Of a DNA stretch of 64,000 bases, positions 40,003 through 49,200 are shown in pieces (positions within the stretch are counted from its first letter, which is position 1; the number at the start of each line of letters is the position of its first letter). This DNA is from Chimaeribacter coloradensis (GTDB lineage: Bacteria > Pseudomonadota > Gammaproteobacteria > Enterobacterales > Enterobacteriaceae), in the NCBI RefSeq assembly GCF_002858715.1, contig NZ_PJZH01000006.1, positions 1 through 64,000 on the forward strand, in the 5' to 3' direction. A program made the position numbers and the translations under genes. Below the pieces are notes generated by a model. That model was not told the DNA's origin and made no database searches. It saw nothing but the letters and a program-made list of their open reading frames with translations.

Positions 40003-40839
40003 ATGATACATACCCCTGACCCGGACAAACTCTCCCTGAATACCGCCACGGTGCGCCGCCAGTGGGATCTCCGCCAGATCATTGAAGGCTGCGCGCGCCA
40101 TGAGATCCGCGGCATCTCCCCCTGGCGGGATCAGGTCGCCGCACTGGGCCTGGAGGAAGCCGCCCGGCTCTGCCGCCTGCACAATCTGGCAGTGACCGGC
40201 TATTGCCGGGGCGGCATGTTCCCGGCCGCCACCCCGGCGGGGCGGCAAAAGGCGCTGGAGGACAATTTCCGCGCCGTGGAGGAGGCATTGACGCTCGGTG
40301 CCGCCTGCCTGGTGCTGGTGGTGGGCGGCCTGCCCGACGGCTCGAAAGATTTGGCGGGGGCAAGGCAGCAGGTGCGTGACGGGCTGGCCGCGCTGCTGGA
40401 CTACGCCCGGCCGCGCGGCATGCCGCTGGCGATTGAGCCGCTCCACCCGATGTATGCCGCCGACCGCGCCTGCGTCAACAGCCTGACACAGGCCAACGAC
40501 CTCTGTGACGAACTGGGCGACCACGGGCTGGGCATCGCGGTCGATCTCTACCACACCTGGTGGGACCCCGCTTTCCACCACGAAATTGCCCGCGCGGGGC
40601 GTCAGCGGCTGCTGGCGTTCCACATCTGTGACTGGCTCACCCCCACGCGGGACATGCTGGAAGATCGCGGCATGATGGGGGACGGGGTGATCGACATCCG
40701 CGGTTTCCGGCAGGCGGTGGAGGCGCAGGGCTACAGCGGCTATCACGAAGTGGAAATCTTCTCCCGCCTCACCTGGTGGGAGAGAGATCCCGATGAGGTC
40801 TTACGCACCTGCAAAGCGCGTCATTTACAGCACGGTTAA
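40003..40839 (+). CDS. TIM-barrel sugar phosphate isomerase/epimerase family protein
   Basis: A 278-residue xylose-isomerase-like TIM barrel. HEIRGISPWRDQVAALGLEE opens the barrel; MPLAIEPLHPMYAADRAC supplies Glu; LGIAVDLYHTWWDPAFH and LLAFHICDWLTPTRDM supply Asp/His; GDGVIDIRGFRQAVE and YHEVEIFSRLTWW end with the last Glu. ATG 40003 is 4 bp after the dehydrogenase stop; a longer frame from 39976 is out of place within the neighbour. It is the second gene of the operon and probably acts on the keto-sugar product. Confidence 0.85.
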   Translation: MIHTPDPDKLSLNTATVRRQWDLRQIIEGCARHEIRGISPWRDQVAALGLEEAARLCRLHNLAVTGYCRGGMFPAATPAGRQKALEDNFRAVEEALTLGAACLVLVVGGLPDGSKDLAGARQQVRDGLAALLDYARPRGMPLAIEPLHPMYAADRACVNSLTQANDLCDELGDHGLGIAVDLYHTWWDPAFHHEIARAGRQRLLAFHICDWLTPTRDMLEDRGMMGDGVIDIRGFRQAVEAQGYSGYHEVEIFSRLTWWERDPDEVLRTCKARHLQHG

Positions 40840-40907
40840 CGTCCCTATTCATCTCTGACAGCGCTGAGAAGCGGTTTTCGTCGGTCAACAGGCATGGCGA
40901 GGAAAAT

Positions 40908-42149
40908 ATGAATACCGATACCCGGAAAATGGTTCTGGTTACTGTCCTGTGCGGGCTGGGCTACATGATGTATTCGGTTGATCGCATGACGGTATCGTCC
41001 GCGATTGGGCTGATTGCCGCGGAGTTCGGCCTCGGCAAAGGTGAAAGCGGCATCCTGCTCTCCTCCTTCTTTTTTGGCTTTATCCTTTTCCTGTTTGTTG
41101 CCGGCATCATCGCCGACAAACTCAGCGGCAAACCGGTGCTGATCCTTGGGTTGATGATGTTTTCGCTGGCGACGCTGTTCACCGGGGTCGCGGGCAGCCT
41201 GACCAGCCTGATCTTCTACCGGGTGATGACCGGCATCGGCGAGGGGATTTTCTGGCCGGCCGCCTCGCTGGAGGTGGCGAACGTCACCAGCGAGAAACAG
41301 CGCACCACGGTGATGTCCCTCTATTGGATGGGTTACCCGATCGGCGGCTTCCTCGGCACCTGGATGGGCGCGGTGCTCGGCCCGGTGTTTGGCTGGCGCG
41401 TGGTGTTTTACGTCGCCGGGGCGCTGGGGATTGTGGTGGCACTGCTGTATGCGGTGCTGGTGAAAAATGACCGCAAACCGGCTGACCTTATCGCCCGGCA
41501 GGCGGCGGAGCGCGTGCCGCTGCGCACCCTGTTCCGCCATGCGCCGGTAATGATGATGGCGCTCTATTACTTTGTGCTGCTGGCGGGCTGGTGGATTGTG
41601 CTGTTGTGGGCGCCCAGCTACCTGATGCAAGTGAAAAACCTGACCATCAGCAGCGCCGGGACGATAGCCAGCCTGCTGGGGCTGACCGGCGCATTGGGCG
41701 GTTTCCTGCTCGGCCGCTACTGCGACAAAGGCGACTTTCTGCGACGCCGCCGCATCCTGATGGCCATTACCGTGGCCAGCGCGCTGTTAATGGCGGCCAT
41801 GACCCTGACCCCGTCGGTGCCGCTGGTGGTTCTGCTGGTGATGCTGCTGGGCTTTCTCGGCTACCCCATCACGCCGATTGTGCTGTCGGTGACGGCGGAA
41901 CTGGTGCCGCCCTCCCTGCGCGGCTCAGCCATCGGTTTTGTGATGAATATGGGCATGGCCGCGGGCGGCATTTCGCCGATTGTTGCCGGTTATTACGCCC
42001 AGCATTACACCCTGCAACCGGTCTGGCTGGCGGCGGCGGTGGTTATCCTGTGCAGCAGCCTGGTGCTGTTGGGGGTGCGCAAGTTACCCGTTACGGCCGC
42101 ACACCCCGCCGGGGAACCGGGGCCGCGTGCGCATCTGGCAAAGCATTAA
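40908..42149 (+). CDS. MFS transporter, ACS/DHA-like
   Basis: A 413-residue 12-TM facilitator. GYMMYSVDRMTVSSAIGLIA, AGIIADKLSGKPVLILGLMM (loop 2-3 motif with D/G), FYRVMTGIGEGIFWPAASLE (TM4, the GEG pattern of the ACS family) and SLYWMGYPIGGFLGTW. It fits importers of organic anions or sugar acids. The ATG is preceded by GAGGAAAAT and lies 68 bp after the TIM barrel. It probably imports the substrate of the operon. Confidence 0.87.
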   Translation: MNTDTRKMVLVTVLCGLGYMMYSVDRMTVSSAIGLIAAEFGLGKGESGILLSSFFFGFILFLFVAGIIADKLSGKPVLILGLMMFSLATLFTGVAGSLTSLIFYRVMTGIGEGIFWPAASLEVANVTSEKQRTTVMSLYWMGYPIGGFLGTWMGAVLGPVFGWRVVFYVAGALGIVVALLYAVLVKNDRKPADLIARQAAERVPLRTLFRHAPVMMMALYYFVLLAGWWIVLLWAPSYLMQVKNLTISSAGTIASLLGLTGALGGFLLGRYCDKGDFLRRRRILMAITVASALLMAAMTLTPSVPLVVLLVMLLGFLGYPITPIVLSVTAELVPPSLRGSAIGFVMNMGMAAGGISPIVAGYYAQHYTLQPVWLAAAVVILCSSLVLLGVRKLPVTAAHPAGEPGPRAHLAKH

Positions 42150-42174
42150 CCCTGAACTTTCCAAGGAGACTGTG

Positions 42175-43344
42175 ATGACCCTCAGCAATAGCGTGCGTTT
42201 ACTGGACCGCCACGGCCGGCCATACGGTTATGACGTCAAAGGCGGGCCGCGCTGGCAGCTGCCGCACACGCCACACTTCAGCCGGGATGCGTTTGCCGCC
42301 GCCCATGTGGTCGCCGATGCCGCGCGGATGCAGCACCCCACGCGCGATATGGCCATCGACTGGGACGCCACGCTGGCCTACCGCCGCCACCTGATGTCGC
42401 TGGGTTTCGGCGTGGCGGAAGCGATGGACACCGCCCAGCGCGGCATGGGGCTGGACTGGCCCACCAGCCTGATGCTGATCCAGCGCAGCGTGGCACAGGC
42501 GAAAGATTTTCCGGGTGCCGCCATCGCCTGCGGCGCAGGCACCGATCACCTGACCAGTTTCAGCGGGCTTACCCTGACGGATGTGATTAACGCCTATGAG
42601 CAGCAGATAGAGGCGATTGAGGCCTGCGGCGGGCGCATTATCCTGATGGCCAGCCGGGCGCTGGCGGCGATCGCCAGGGGGCCGGAAGATTATCTCCGGG
42701 TCTACGACAGGGTGCTGCAGCAGGTGCGGGAGCCGGTGATTCTGCACTGGCTCGGTGAGATGTTCGACCCGGCCCTGCGCGGCTACTGGGGCGCGGCACC
42801 ACTTAACGACGCGATGGAGATTTGCCTGGCGGTAATTGAACGTAATGAAGCCCATGTTGACGGCATCAAGATTTCACTGCTGGATAAAGATCGTGAAATC
42901 GCGATGCGCCGCCGCCTGCCCGGCCGGGTAAAAATGTATACCGGTGACGATTTTAACTACCCGGAACTGATCGCCGGGGACAGCCAGGGTTACTCCCACG
43001 CGCTGCTGGGCATCCTGGACGCGATAGCCCCGGCAGCGTCGGCGGCGTTGCACGCCCTGGCGCAGGGCGACCGGGAGACGTACCAGCAGATCCTCGCGCC
43101 GACGCTGCCGCTGGCGCGCCATATTTTCGCGGCTCCCACGCATTATTACAAAGCCGGCATCGTCTTCCTCGCCTGGCTGAACGGGCACCAGAACCACTTC
43201 ACGATGCTGGGCGGTATGCAGAGCGCGCGCAGCCTGGGGCACTACAGCGAACTGTTCCGCCTGGCCGACGAAGCGGGGTTGCTGGTGAACCCTGAACTGG
43301 CCTCAGAGAGAATGGGGGTGCTGGGCAGGCTGCACGGTATTTAG
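42175..43344 (+). CDS. DUF993 family protein (TIM-barrel, aldolase/lyase-like)
   Basis: A 389-residue DUF993 protein. LSNSVRLLDRHGRPYGYDVK starts it; AIDWDATLAYRRHLMSLGFG, ACGAGTDHLTS, VILHWLGEMFDPALRGYWG, VDGIKISLLDKDREIAMR and YTGDDFNYPELIAGDSQGYS are the conserved blocks. The fold is DapA/aldolase-like: VDGIKIS has a Lys in the Schiff-base region. Function unproven; it co-occurs in bacteria with Gfo/Idh/MocA dehydrogenases and TIM isomerases, so a retro-aldol or decarboxylation step is inferred. CCAAGGAGACTGTG precedes ATG 42175. Confidence 0.85.
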   Translation: MTLSNSVRLLDRHGRPYGYDVKGGPRWQLPHTPHFSRDAFAAAHVVADAARMQHPTRDMAIDWDATLAYRRHLMSLGFGVAEAMDTAQRGMGLDWPTSLMLIQRSVAQAKDFPGAAIACGAGTDHLTSFSGLTLTDVINAYEQQIEAIEACGGRIILMASRALAAIARGPEDYLRVYDRVLQQVREPVILHWLGEMFDPALRGYWGAAPLNDAMEICLAVIERNEAHVDGIKISLLDKDREIAMRRRLPGRVKMYTGDDFNYPELIAGDSQGYSHALLGILDAIAPAASAALHALAQGDRETYQQILAPTLPLARHIFAAPTHYYKAGIVFLAWLNGHQNHFTMLGGMQSARSLGHYSELFRLADEAGLLVNPELASERMGVLGRLHGI

Positions 43345-43470
43345 CCGATGAGAACCGGGCATACTATGCCACTGATCTATCAGCATAAGCGCGCTTTTCT
43401 TGCCGGAAAATGGCGGACAACGCTCTGAATCGGCGCGTCGCTGGCTTCACCGCGCTGAAAAAAGCGGGAA

Positions 43471-43499
43471 AAACGCCGCCCGGTAACCGGGCGGCGTTT
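43471..43499. terminator. Bidirectional Rho-independent terminator
   Basis: AAACGCCGCCCGG and its complement form a 13-bp stem over a 3-nt loop, 127 bp after DUF993 and 27 bp after the leftward SDR stop. T-runs occur on both strands. Confidence 0.85.
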
Positions 43500-43525
43500 G
43501 AGATAGCGCAAAACGGACTAACGGG

Positions 43526-44272
43526 TTAACGCAGGCCGCCGGAGGCGACCAGCCGTTCGCCGGTCAGCCAGCGGGCATCATCCGAGGCGAGGAAAACGGC
43601 AATGTCGGCGATGTCCCCCGGCTCCCCGGCGCGGCCCAGCGGCGTCAGGGTGACCAGGCTTTTTTCCATGTCCGAACCGGTGATCCCGGCATTGTGGGTG
43701 CCCTCCGTCTCCGTATAGCCGGGGTTAATGGCATTCACCCGGATGCCGCGCGGCCCCAGCTCGCGGGCCAGCACGCCGGTGATGGCGTCCACCGCGCCCT
43801 TGGTGCCGCTGTAGACCGCGGTCATCGGCGGCGTCAGCGCGGTGGTGCTGGAGCCGATATTAATGATGCTGGCCCCTTTGCCAAGGTGCGGCACCGCCGC
43901 CTGGGTCACCAGCAGCACGCCCAGCACGTTGATGTTGAACTGGTGGTGGAAATCCTCTTCGGTAATCTCCTCGATGGGCGCGAAGGCGTAAACCCCCGAG
44001 TTATTGACCAGAATATCGAGCTGCCCGAACTCCTTAATGGCAGTCCCGACCAGCTCCACCGCCTCTGCCGCCTGGGTGACATCGCCCGCGGCGGCCACTG
44101 CCTTACCGTTCGCGGTACGGATCGACGACACCACCGCCTCCGCGGCCTCCTGACTGCTGGCATAGGCCACCACCACCGCGGCCCCCTGCGCCGCCAATGC
44201 TTTCGCGATGGCGGCCCCAATGCCTTTTGATGCGCCGGTCACCAGCGCCACTTTTCCATCCAGCTTAGCCAT
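43526..44272 (-). CDS. SDR-family oxidoreductase
   Basis: A 248-residue classical SDR. VALVTGASKGIGAAIAKALA is the Rossmann motif, ILVNNSGVYAF the NSG variant, INIGSSTTALTPPM supplies Ser and AVYSGTKGAVDAITG the YxxxK. The end ERLVASGGLR is typical. ATG 44272 follows GAGGTAGTT; 44329 is not favoured. It is the last gene of a long leftward run beginning at 53515. The substrate is unknown. Confidence 0.88.
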   Translation of the reverse strand: MAKLDGKVALVTGASKGIGAAIAKALAAQGAAVVVAYASSQEAAEAVVSSIRTANGKAVAAAGDVTQAAEAVELVGTAIKEFGQLDILVNNSGVYAFAPIEEITEEDFHHQFNINVLGVLLVTQAAVPHLGKGASIINIGSSTTALTPPMTAVYSGTKGAVDAITGVLARELGPRGIRVNAINPGYTETEGTHNAGITGSDMEKSLVTLTPLGRAGEPGDIADIAVFLASDDARWLTGERLVASGGLR

Positions 44273-44424
44273 AACTACCTCGTCTGTGGGCGTTAATGTG
44301 CTTACGGTGGCGTCTGCGGTGAACTGCAAACGCCCTCACCTGCTCTTTTAGGTTAACGCATCCGTAATAATCTGCCGGGCGGCACAGGGGAAACAGGAAT
44401 GCCGGCCGGGGGCCGGCACCGGGA

Positions 44425-45441
44425 TTATTGCAGGTGGGTTTTCAGCTCAGAGGAGGCCTGCTCCAGCGCGGTGCGCACGGCAGGTTCCCGGCTCAGGGCG
44501 TTCAGCAGACCATAGTCATGGATCATGCCGTTGTAACGGGTGACGGTCACCGGGACACCGGCGGCATCGAGTTTGCGGCCAAAGGCTTCCCCTTCGTCCC
44601 GCAGCACATCAAGCTCGGCGGTCTGGATCAGGGTCGGCGGCAGCCCTTTCAGCTGTTCCGTGGTTGCCCGCAGCGGTGAGGCGAAGATGTTGCTGCGGTC
44701 TTTCTCTGAGGTGGTGTAGTTATCCCAGAACCACTTCATCATATTGCGGGTCAGGAAGTGGCCGTTTTCAAACTGCTGATAGGACGCCGTATCAAAGCGG
44801 GCATCGGTCACCGGCCAGAGCATCACGCTGTAGCGGATCGCCGGGGAGTGGTACTGTTTCGCCTGCAACGCTACCGCCGCCACCATATTGCCGCCGACGC
44901 TGTTGCCCGCCAGCGCCAGGCGCGAACCGTCAACGCCGATCTCCTCACCGTGCTGCGCCACCCATTTCGTCGCCTCATAGGCCTGGGTGATGGCCACCGG
45001 GTAATGCGCTTCCGGCGACGGGGTGTAGTTCACAAACACCGCGGCCGCGCCTGAGCCAACCACCAGATCGCGCACCAGACGCTCGTGGGTCTGGAAGTCA
45101 CCCAGCACCCAGCCGCCGCCGTGGAAGAACATAAACACCGGCAGGGTGCCGGTGGCCTTTTCCGGTTTCACGATCGTCAGCGTCAGGGGTTTGCCCAGCA
45201 CCGTGATCACTTTTTCAGAGACGCTGGCCGGCGGCAATGCCGCGCCCTTTTGCGCGCCAATCAGCACCTCGCGTGCGGTAGCAGGCGAAAGCTGCTCAAT
45301 CGGTTTCCCGCCGCTGCCGTTCAGGGCAGTCAGAAACGCATTAACACCGGTGGTCGGTGCCGGGCTATTGTCATCCGCCGCAAAGGCGGCCGTCATATGG
45401 GCCGTTAATAACAGCGCGACCGCTTTCGTTTTAAGTTTCAT
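44425..45441 (-). CDS. Secreted alpha/beta hydrolase (HSL-family esterase)
   Basis: A 338-residue esterase. The signal peptide is LKTKAVALLLTAHMTAAFAA. The HSL oxyanion motif HGGGW (in MFFHGGGWVLGDF), the nucleophile in GNSVGG (a variant of GDSAGG), the Asp in TAELDVLRDEGE and the His in MIHDYG form the triad. Periplasmic or exported. AGGGA precedes ATG 45441. It sits between the AraC and SDR genes in one leftward run and likely handles an ester or lactone related to the locus. Confidence 0.87.
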   Translation of the reverse strand: MKLKTKAVALLLTAHMTAAFAADDNSPAPTTGVNAFLTALNGSGGKPIEQLSPATAREVLIGAQKGAALPPASVSEKVITVLGKPLTLTIVKPEKATGTLPVFMFFHGGGWVLGDFQTHERLVRDLVVGSGAAAVFVNYTPSPEAHYPVAITQAYEATKWVAQHGEEIGVDGSRLALAGNSVGGNMVAAVALQAKQYHSPAIRYSVMLWPVTDARFDTASYQQFENGHFLTRNMMKWFWDNYTTSEKDRSNIFASPLRATTEQLKGLPPTLIQTAELDVLRDEGEAFGRKLDAAGVPVTVTRYNGMIHDYGLLNALSREPAVRTALEQASSELKTHLQ

Positions 45442-45517
45442 GCTTATTCCCTGTAAATTGATCAAGTTAAGTGTTGCGCTATATACCGTCAGCGACCAAC
45501 GGCAAATAACGCACCAC

Positions 45518-46111
45518 TCATGCCGCGCTGATATTCCGGGCGGGGTGGAGTAACGATTCAATAAGCGCGATCAGCCACGCTTCATTGCCGGTGAAATTGC
45601 GCCTCATCCGGCCCGGCGTCAGGCAGGCCATGTTCCGCAACGTGCGGGTAAAGGCGGTCTGGCAGCTGAAGCCGTTTTCCACGGCAATCTCCAGGATTGT
45701 TTTGCGGGTGCGGGTCAGCGCAAAGGCGGCGCTGATGACCCTGCGGATGCGCACATACTCATACACATTCAGGCCGGTGAACTGCACAAACTTGCGCTGG
45801 AGATGCCAGACGGAATAGCCGCTCCTCTGCGAAATCCTTTGTACTGTCAGGCATGTATCGAGATGATGGTCGATCCAGTTAACCATCTCGCAGATAACCG
45901 CAAAGACCGCCTCATCCCGCGCGCCCACATAGCCGGGCAGGCCGCCGCGCACGCGGGCGTTATTCTCCCCGGGGCGCATGGCGGGAATAATCACATTGAA
46001 CCCCACCCTCCCCTCATATAAAGCGATATTGACCTCAGGCACGGCGCAGACAGGGCGTTTCCGGCGGGCCGGTAAATAAGCCGGTGAACTGCTGAAGGTG
46101 TCCTGAAACAT
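45518..46111 (-). CDS. AraC/XylS-family regulator (MarA/SoxS-like HTH)
   Basis: A 197-residue regulator. The N-terminal 60 residues have no recognised sensor domain. The C-terminal HTH_18 has LTVQRISQRSGYSVWHLQRK (first HTH) and LEIAVENGFSCQTAFTRTLR (second). The MarA/SoxS size class suggests control at transcription level. ATG 46111 has AAAGG seven bases upstream; 46117 is too close to it. Its promoter carries 16-bp spaced repeats (46201-46240) that match, at 22 of 24 positions on the opposite strand, the array in front of the amidohydrolase operon at 53684-53707. It is therefore the best candidate regulator of that operon. Confidence 0.88.
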   Translation of the reverse strand: MFQDTFSSSPAYLPARRKRPVCAVPEVNIALYEGRVGFNVIIPAMRPGENNARVRGGLPGYVGARDEAVFAVICEMVNWIDHHLDTCLTVQRISQRSGYSVWHLQRKFVQFTGLNVYEYVRIRRVISAAFALTRTRKTILEIAVENGFSCQTAFTRTLRNMACLTPGRMRRNFTGNEAWLIALIESLLHPARNISAA

Positions 46112-46200
46112 AGTCATACCTTTGCGGAGAATAACGGGCGCGAATGGAAGGGGTGAAAAAAACCGTAAAAAGATTATCGGCTTAACCGCAGGGAAAAGAA

Positions 46201-46240
46201 ATTATACGAAGGGATAGGTATACGTTCGGATAGGTCTGCC
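46201..46240 (-). promoter_or_regulatory. Repeat array upstream of araC-type gene, shared operator
   Basis: The unit ATTATACGAAGGGATA is followed at 16-bp spacing by GGTATACGTTCGGATA and a partial GGTCTGCC. On the minus strand the stretch 46235-46212 matches 53684-53707 at 22 of 24 positions. The site is about 100 bp before the AraC ATG, in the sense direction. Confidence 0.8.
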
Positions 46241-46281
46241 CGCCTCCGCCTTATCAGGCGGGGCGGGGGAAACAGGCTGGA

Positions 46282-49200
46282 TCAGGGGGCTGCAGGCTCC
46301 TCAGGCACCGCCAGGGGCAGCGTAAACCAGAACACACTGCCCCCTCCCCCGCGGTTCCCGGCGTTGAGCACCCCGCCGTGCCGTTTGATGATGTCGTGGC
46401 TGATGGTCAGCCCCATCCCCATGCCTGCCGGTTTGGTGGTATAAAACGACTCGAAGATTTTCCCGATGACCTCCTCCGACAGCCCCGTACCGTTGTCCGC
46501 CACCTCGATGCGCAGGCGGTGATCGGGCAGGTTCGCCGAGGCGAGGCGTAAAATGCGCGCACCGGGGTTATCGGCCATCGCCTCAATCGCATTGATCACC
46601 AGATTGAGCAGCACCTGCTGGATCTGGATGCTTTCGCAGAACACCTCATCATTTTCCGCCGTTAACGCCAGCTCCAGCGACACCGACCGGCGGTCCAGCT
46701 CCTGGCGCGACAGGGCCAGGATATCGCGCGCGATCCGGTGCAGCCGGGCCGGGGCGAACTCTGAGGCCTGGTTGCGGGTCAGCGCCTGCAACCCGCGGAT
46801 AATGTCGCCTGCCCGCTGCCCCTCCCGGATGATCTCCTCGATGCTCTGGCTGGCATTGCCGAGGTGCGACGGGCCGCGTTTAAGCCAGCGCAAACTGGCC
46901 CCGGCATTGGCGACGATCGACATCAGCGGCTGGTTGATCTCATGGGCGATGGAGGAGGTGAGCTGGCCGACGGTGGTGGCGCGCGAGACGCGGGCCAGCT
47001 CCGTCTGCGCGATCCGGACCGCATCCTCGGCGTGGCGTTGCGCGGTGATGTCCGTCAGCGTGCCGAAATACTCCGCCACCTCCGGCCAGTTTTCGACCGG
47101 CTCGCCGATGCCCTTGATATAGCGGCATTCGCCGTCATCACGGATGATGCGGAACTCCGCCTGCATCACGGCCCCCTCAAGCACGCTGGTGTCGATCAGC
47201 TTTTTCAGGAACGGGAGATCGTCGGGGTGGACGCGGCTCTGAAACTCCGCCATTGAGGTGTGGGCCTGGCTGGCCGGCAGCCCCATGATGCGTTTGTATT
47301 CGTCTGAAATCAGCTGGATTTCCGGCTCCAGGAACCAGTGCCACGTCCCGGTATGGCTGATCTTCTCCCCCAGCATCAGCGACGTCTGGCTGGCGCGCAG
47401 TTGCTTCTCAATCTTGCGGCGCTGGATGTTCTCATCCAGCAATTCCGCATAGAGGCGCGCGTTCTCCAGCGAGACGGCGGCCTGCGCACCGAGCATAGAG
47501 ACAATGCGTGAATGCTCGGCGGTGAAGACGTCCGGCATCAGCCGGTTTTCGAGGTAGAGCACGCCGACCATCTGTGCCTGCCGGAACATCGGGACGCACA
47601 TCACCGCCGCGCCGGAGGCGACGAGGTAATTATCCTGGCTGAACGGGCTGAACACCCCCGGTTTCCCGGTGCGGATCTCCCGCCCGGTGCGGATCACGGC
47701 CGAGAGCACCGACAGCGGGAGGTCAGTCGCCACCGGCAGCTCCCGGACGATGCGCACCTTGATGCCCTCTACCGTGGTGGTGGCCCGGGCCTGAATTTCC
47801 GGCACATTGTCTTTGCCCAGGCGGATCAGCATACAGTGCTGCGCGCCCGCCCTCTCCACCAGCATGATCATCAGGATATTGATCAGGCGGTCGAGATCGA
47901 TCTCTTCCGTCAGCGCCCGCATCGCGATGACCATGCTCTGTAAATCGCTGATCACGGCGCTCTGTTCAAAGGTCATGGTGTTGAGCGCCGACGGCGGGGC
48001 CGGGTTTGCCAGATGGGGGTACTGCACCTCGATCTGGCGCACTTTTGCCCCGGCCCCCCAGCGTTCCCAGGCGGAGATCGCCCCTTTGAGGTAGGCGTCA
48101 CCGGCAAAGGTCATGCCGCGGGCGTAGGCGGCGTGTGCCACCCGCTCGCAGGCCAGCCCCTCGATATGGGTGAACTGCCCCTCGCGGGACAGCGCGATCG
48201 CCTTTTCATAGTGCTCGAACGCCTGGGTGGTGTTGCCCTCCAGCCGCAGCAGCTCGGCGCGCAGCAGCGCCTCTTTGTCTGCAAAGGTTTTGCTGTTCTC
48301 ATTCGACCAGGTGACCAGCTTGTCCAGGTGGCGCAGCAACTGCTGCCGCGTCTCCTCATCCAGATCCGCGGGTTCCCGCGGGGCGGCCAGCGCCAGCGCG
48401 CTGTAGAGGTGGAAATCCAGCATATGCACATGCCCGGGAATGCACGCGGTGAACGGCGCGGCGGCGGCAAAGCAGCGCCCGGCCTCGCCATATTCAGCGG
48501 CAAAAAAGTGCGCCATGCCCTGATAGAGGTGGATCCAGAACTGCATCAAAAACAGCGGCTCGATGGCGTTTTCCGGCCTCGCCCCGCCTGATGCCGGTGC
48601 CTGGAACTGGCTGCCGGAAAACAGCCCGTCGCGGGGTTTCTGCAGGAAAGCCACATACCCGAGTTGCATACGCAGGATCACTTCCACGTCACTGTAATGG
48701 GCTTTGCGCACATAGGCCATGCCGCGCGTAATCTCCGCCGCGATGCTGTCGAGGTGATCGCCGCGGGCCAGGTGGTTCATGGTGAGGTGGCGCAGCGCCA
48801 GGCAGGCGGATGTCCGGTCACCGTTTTCCACCGCCACGTCGAAGGTTGCTTTGGCGCGCTCAATCGCGTAGGTCAGCGGCATCGTCCAGACACTGACCTG
48901 ATCGACCGGCAGGAGCGTACGCGCCTTATAGCTGACGAAATCGTGCTCATACACCAGCTCACGCGCCAGCAGCGTGCTGGCAAAACCGCGGCTGTACTCG
49001 TCATAGTGGTCGCCGCAGGCGACGCCATACCAGGAGAGCGCCAGGGTCGAGGCCCCGCTGAGGCCGTGGGCCAGGGTCAGGTGGAGCAGCTCACACAGGA
49101 TCATAAACTGCAGGCGCGGGCTGACGAAGGCGGCCACCGTGCTGGCCCCGGCCATCAGGTTCATCACGGCTTCGGTTTTCTTGCAGCGCAGGCGCGGCAG

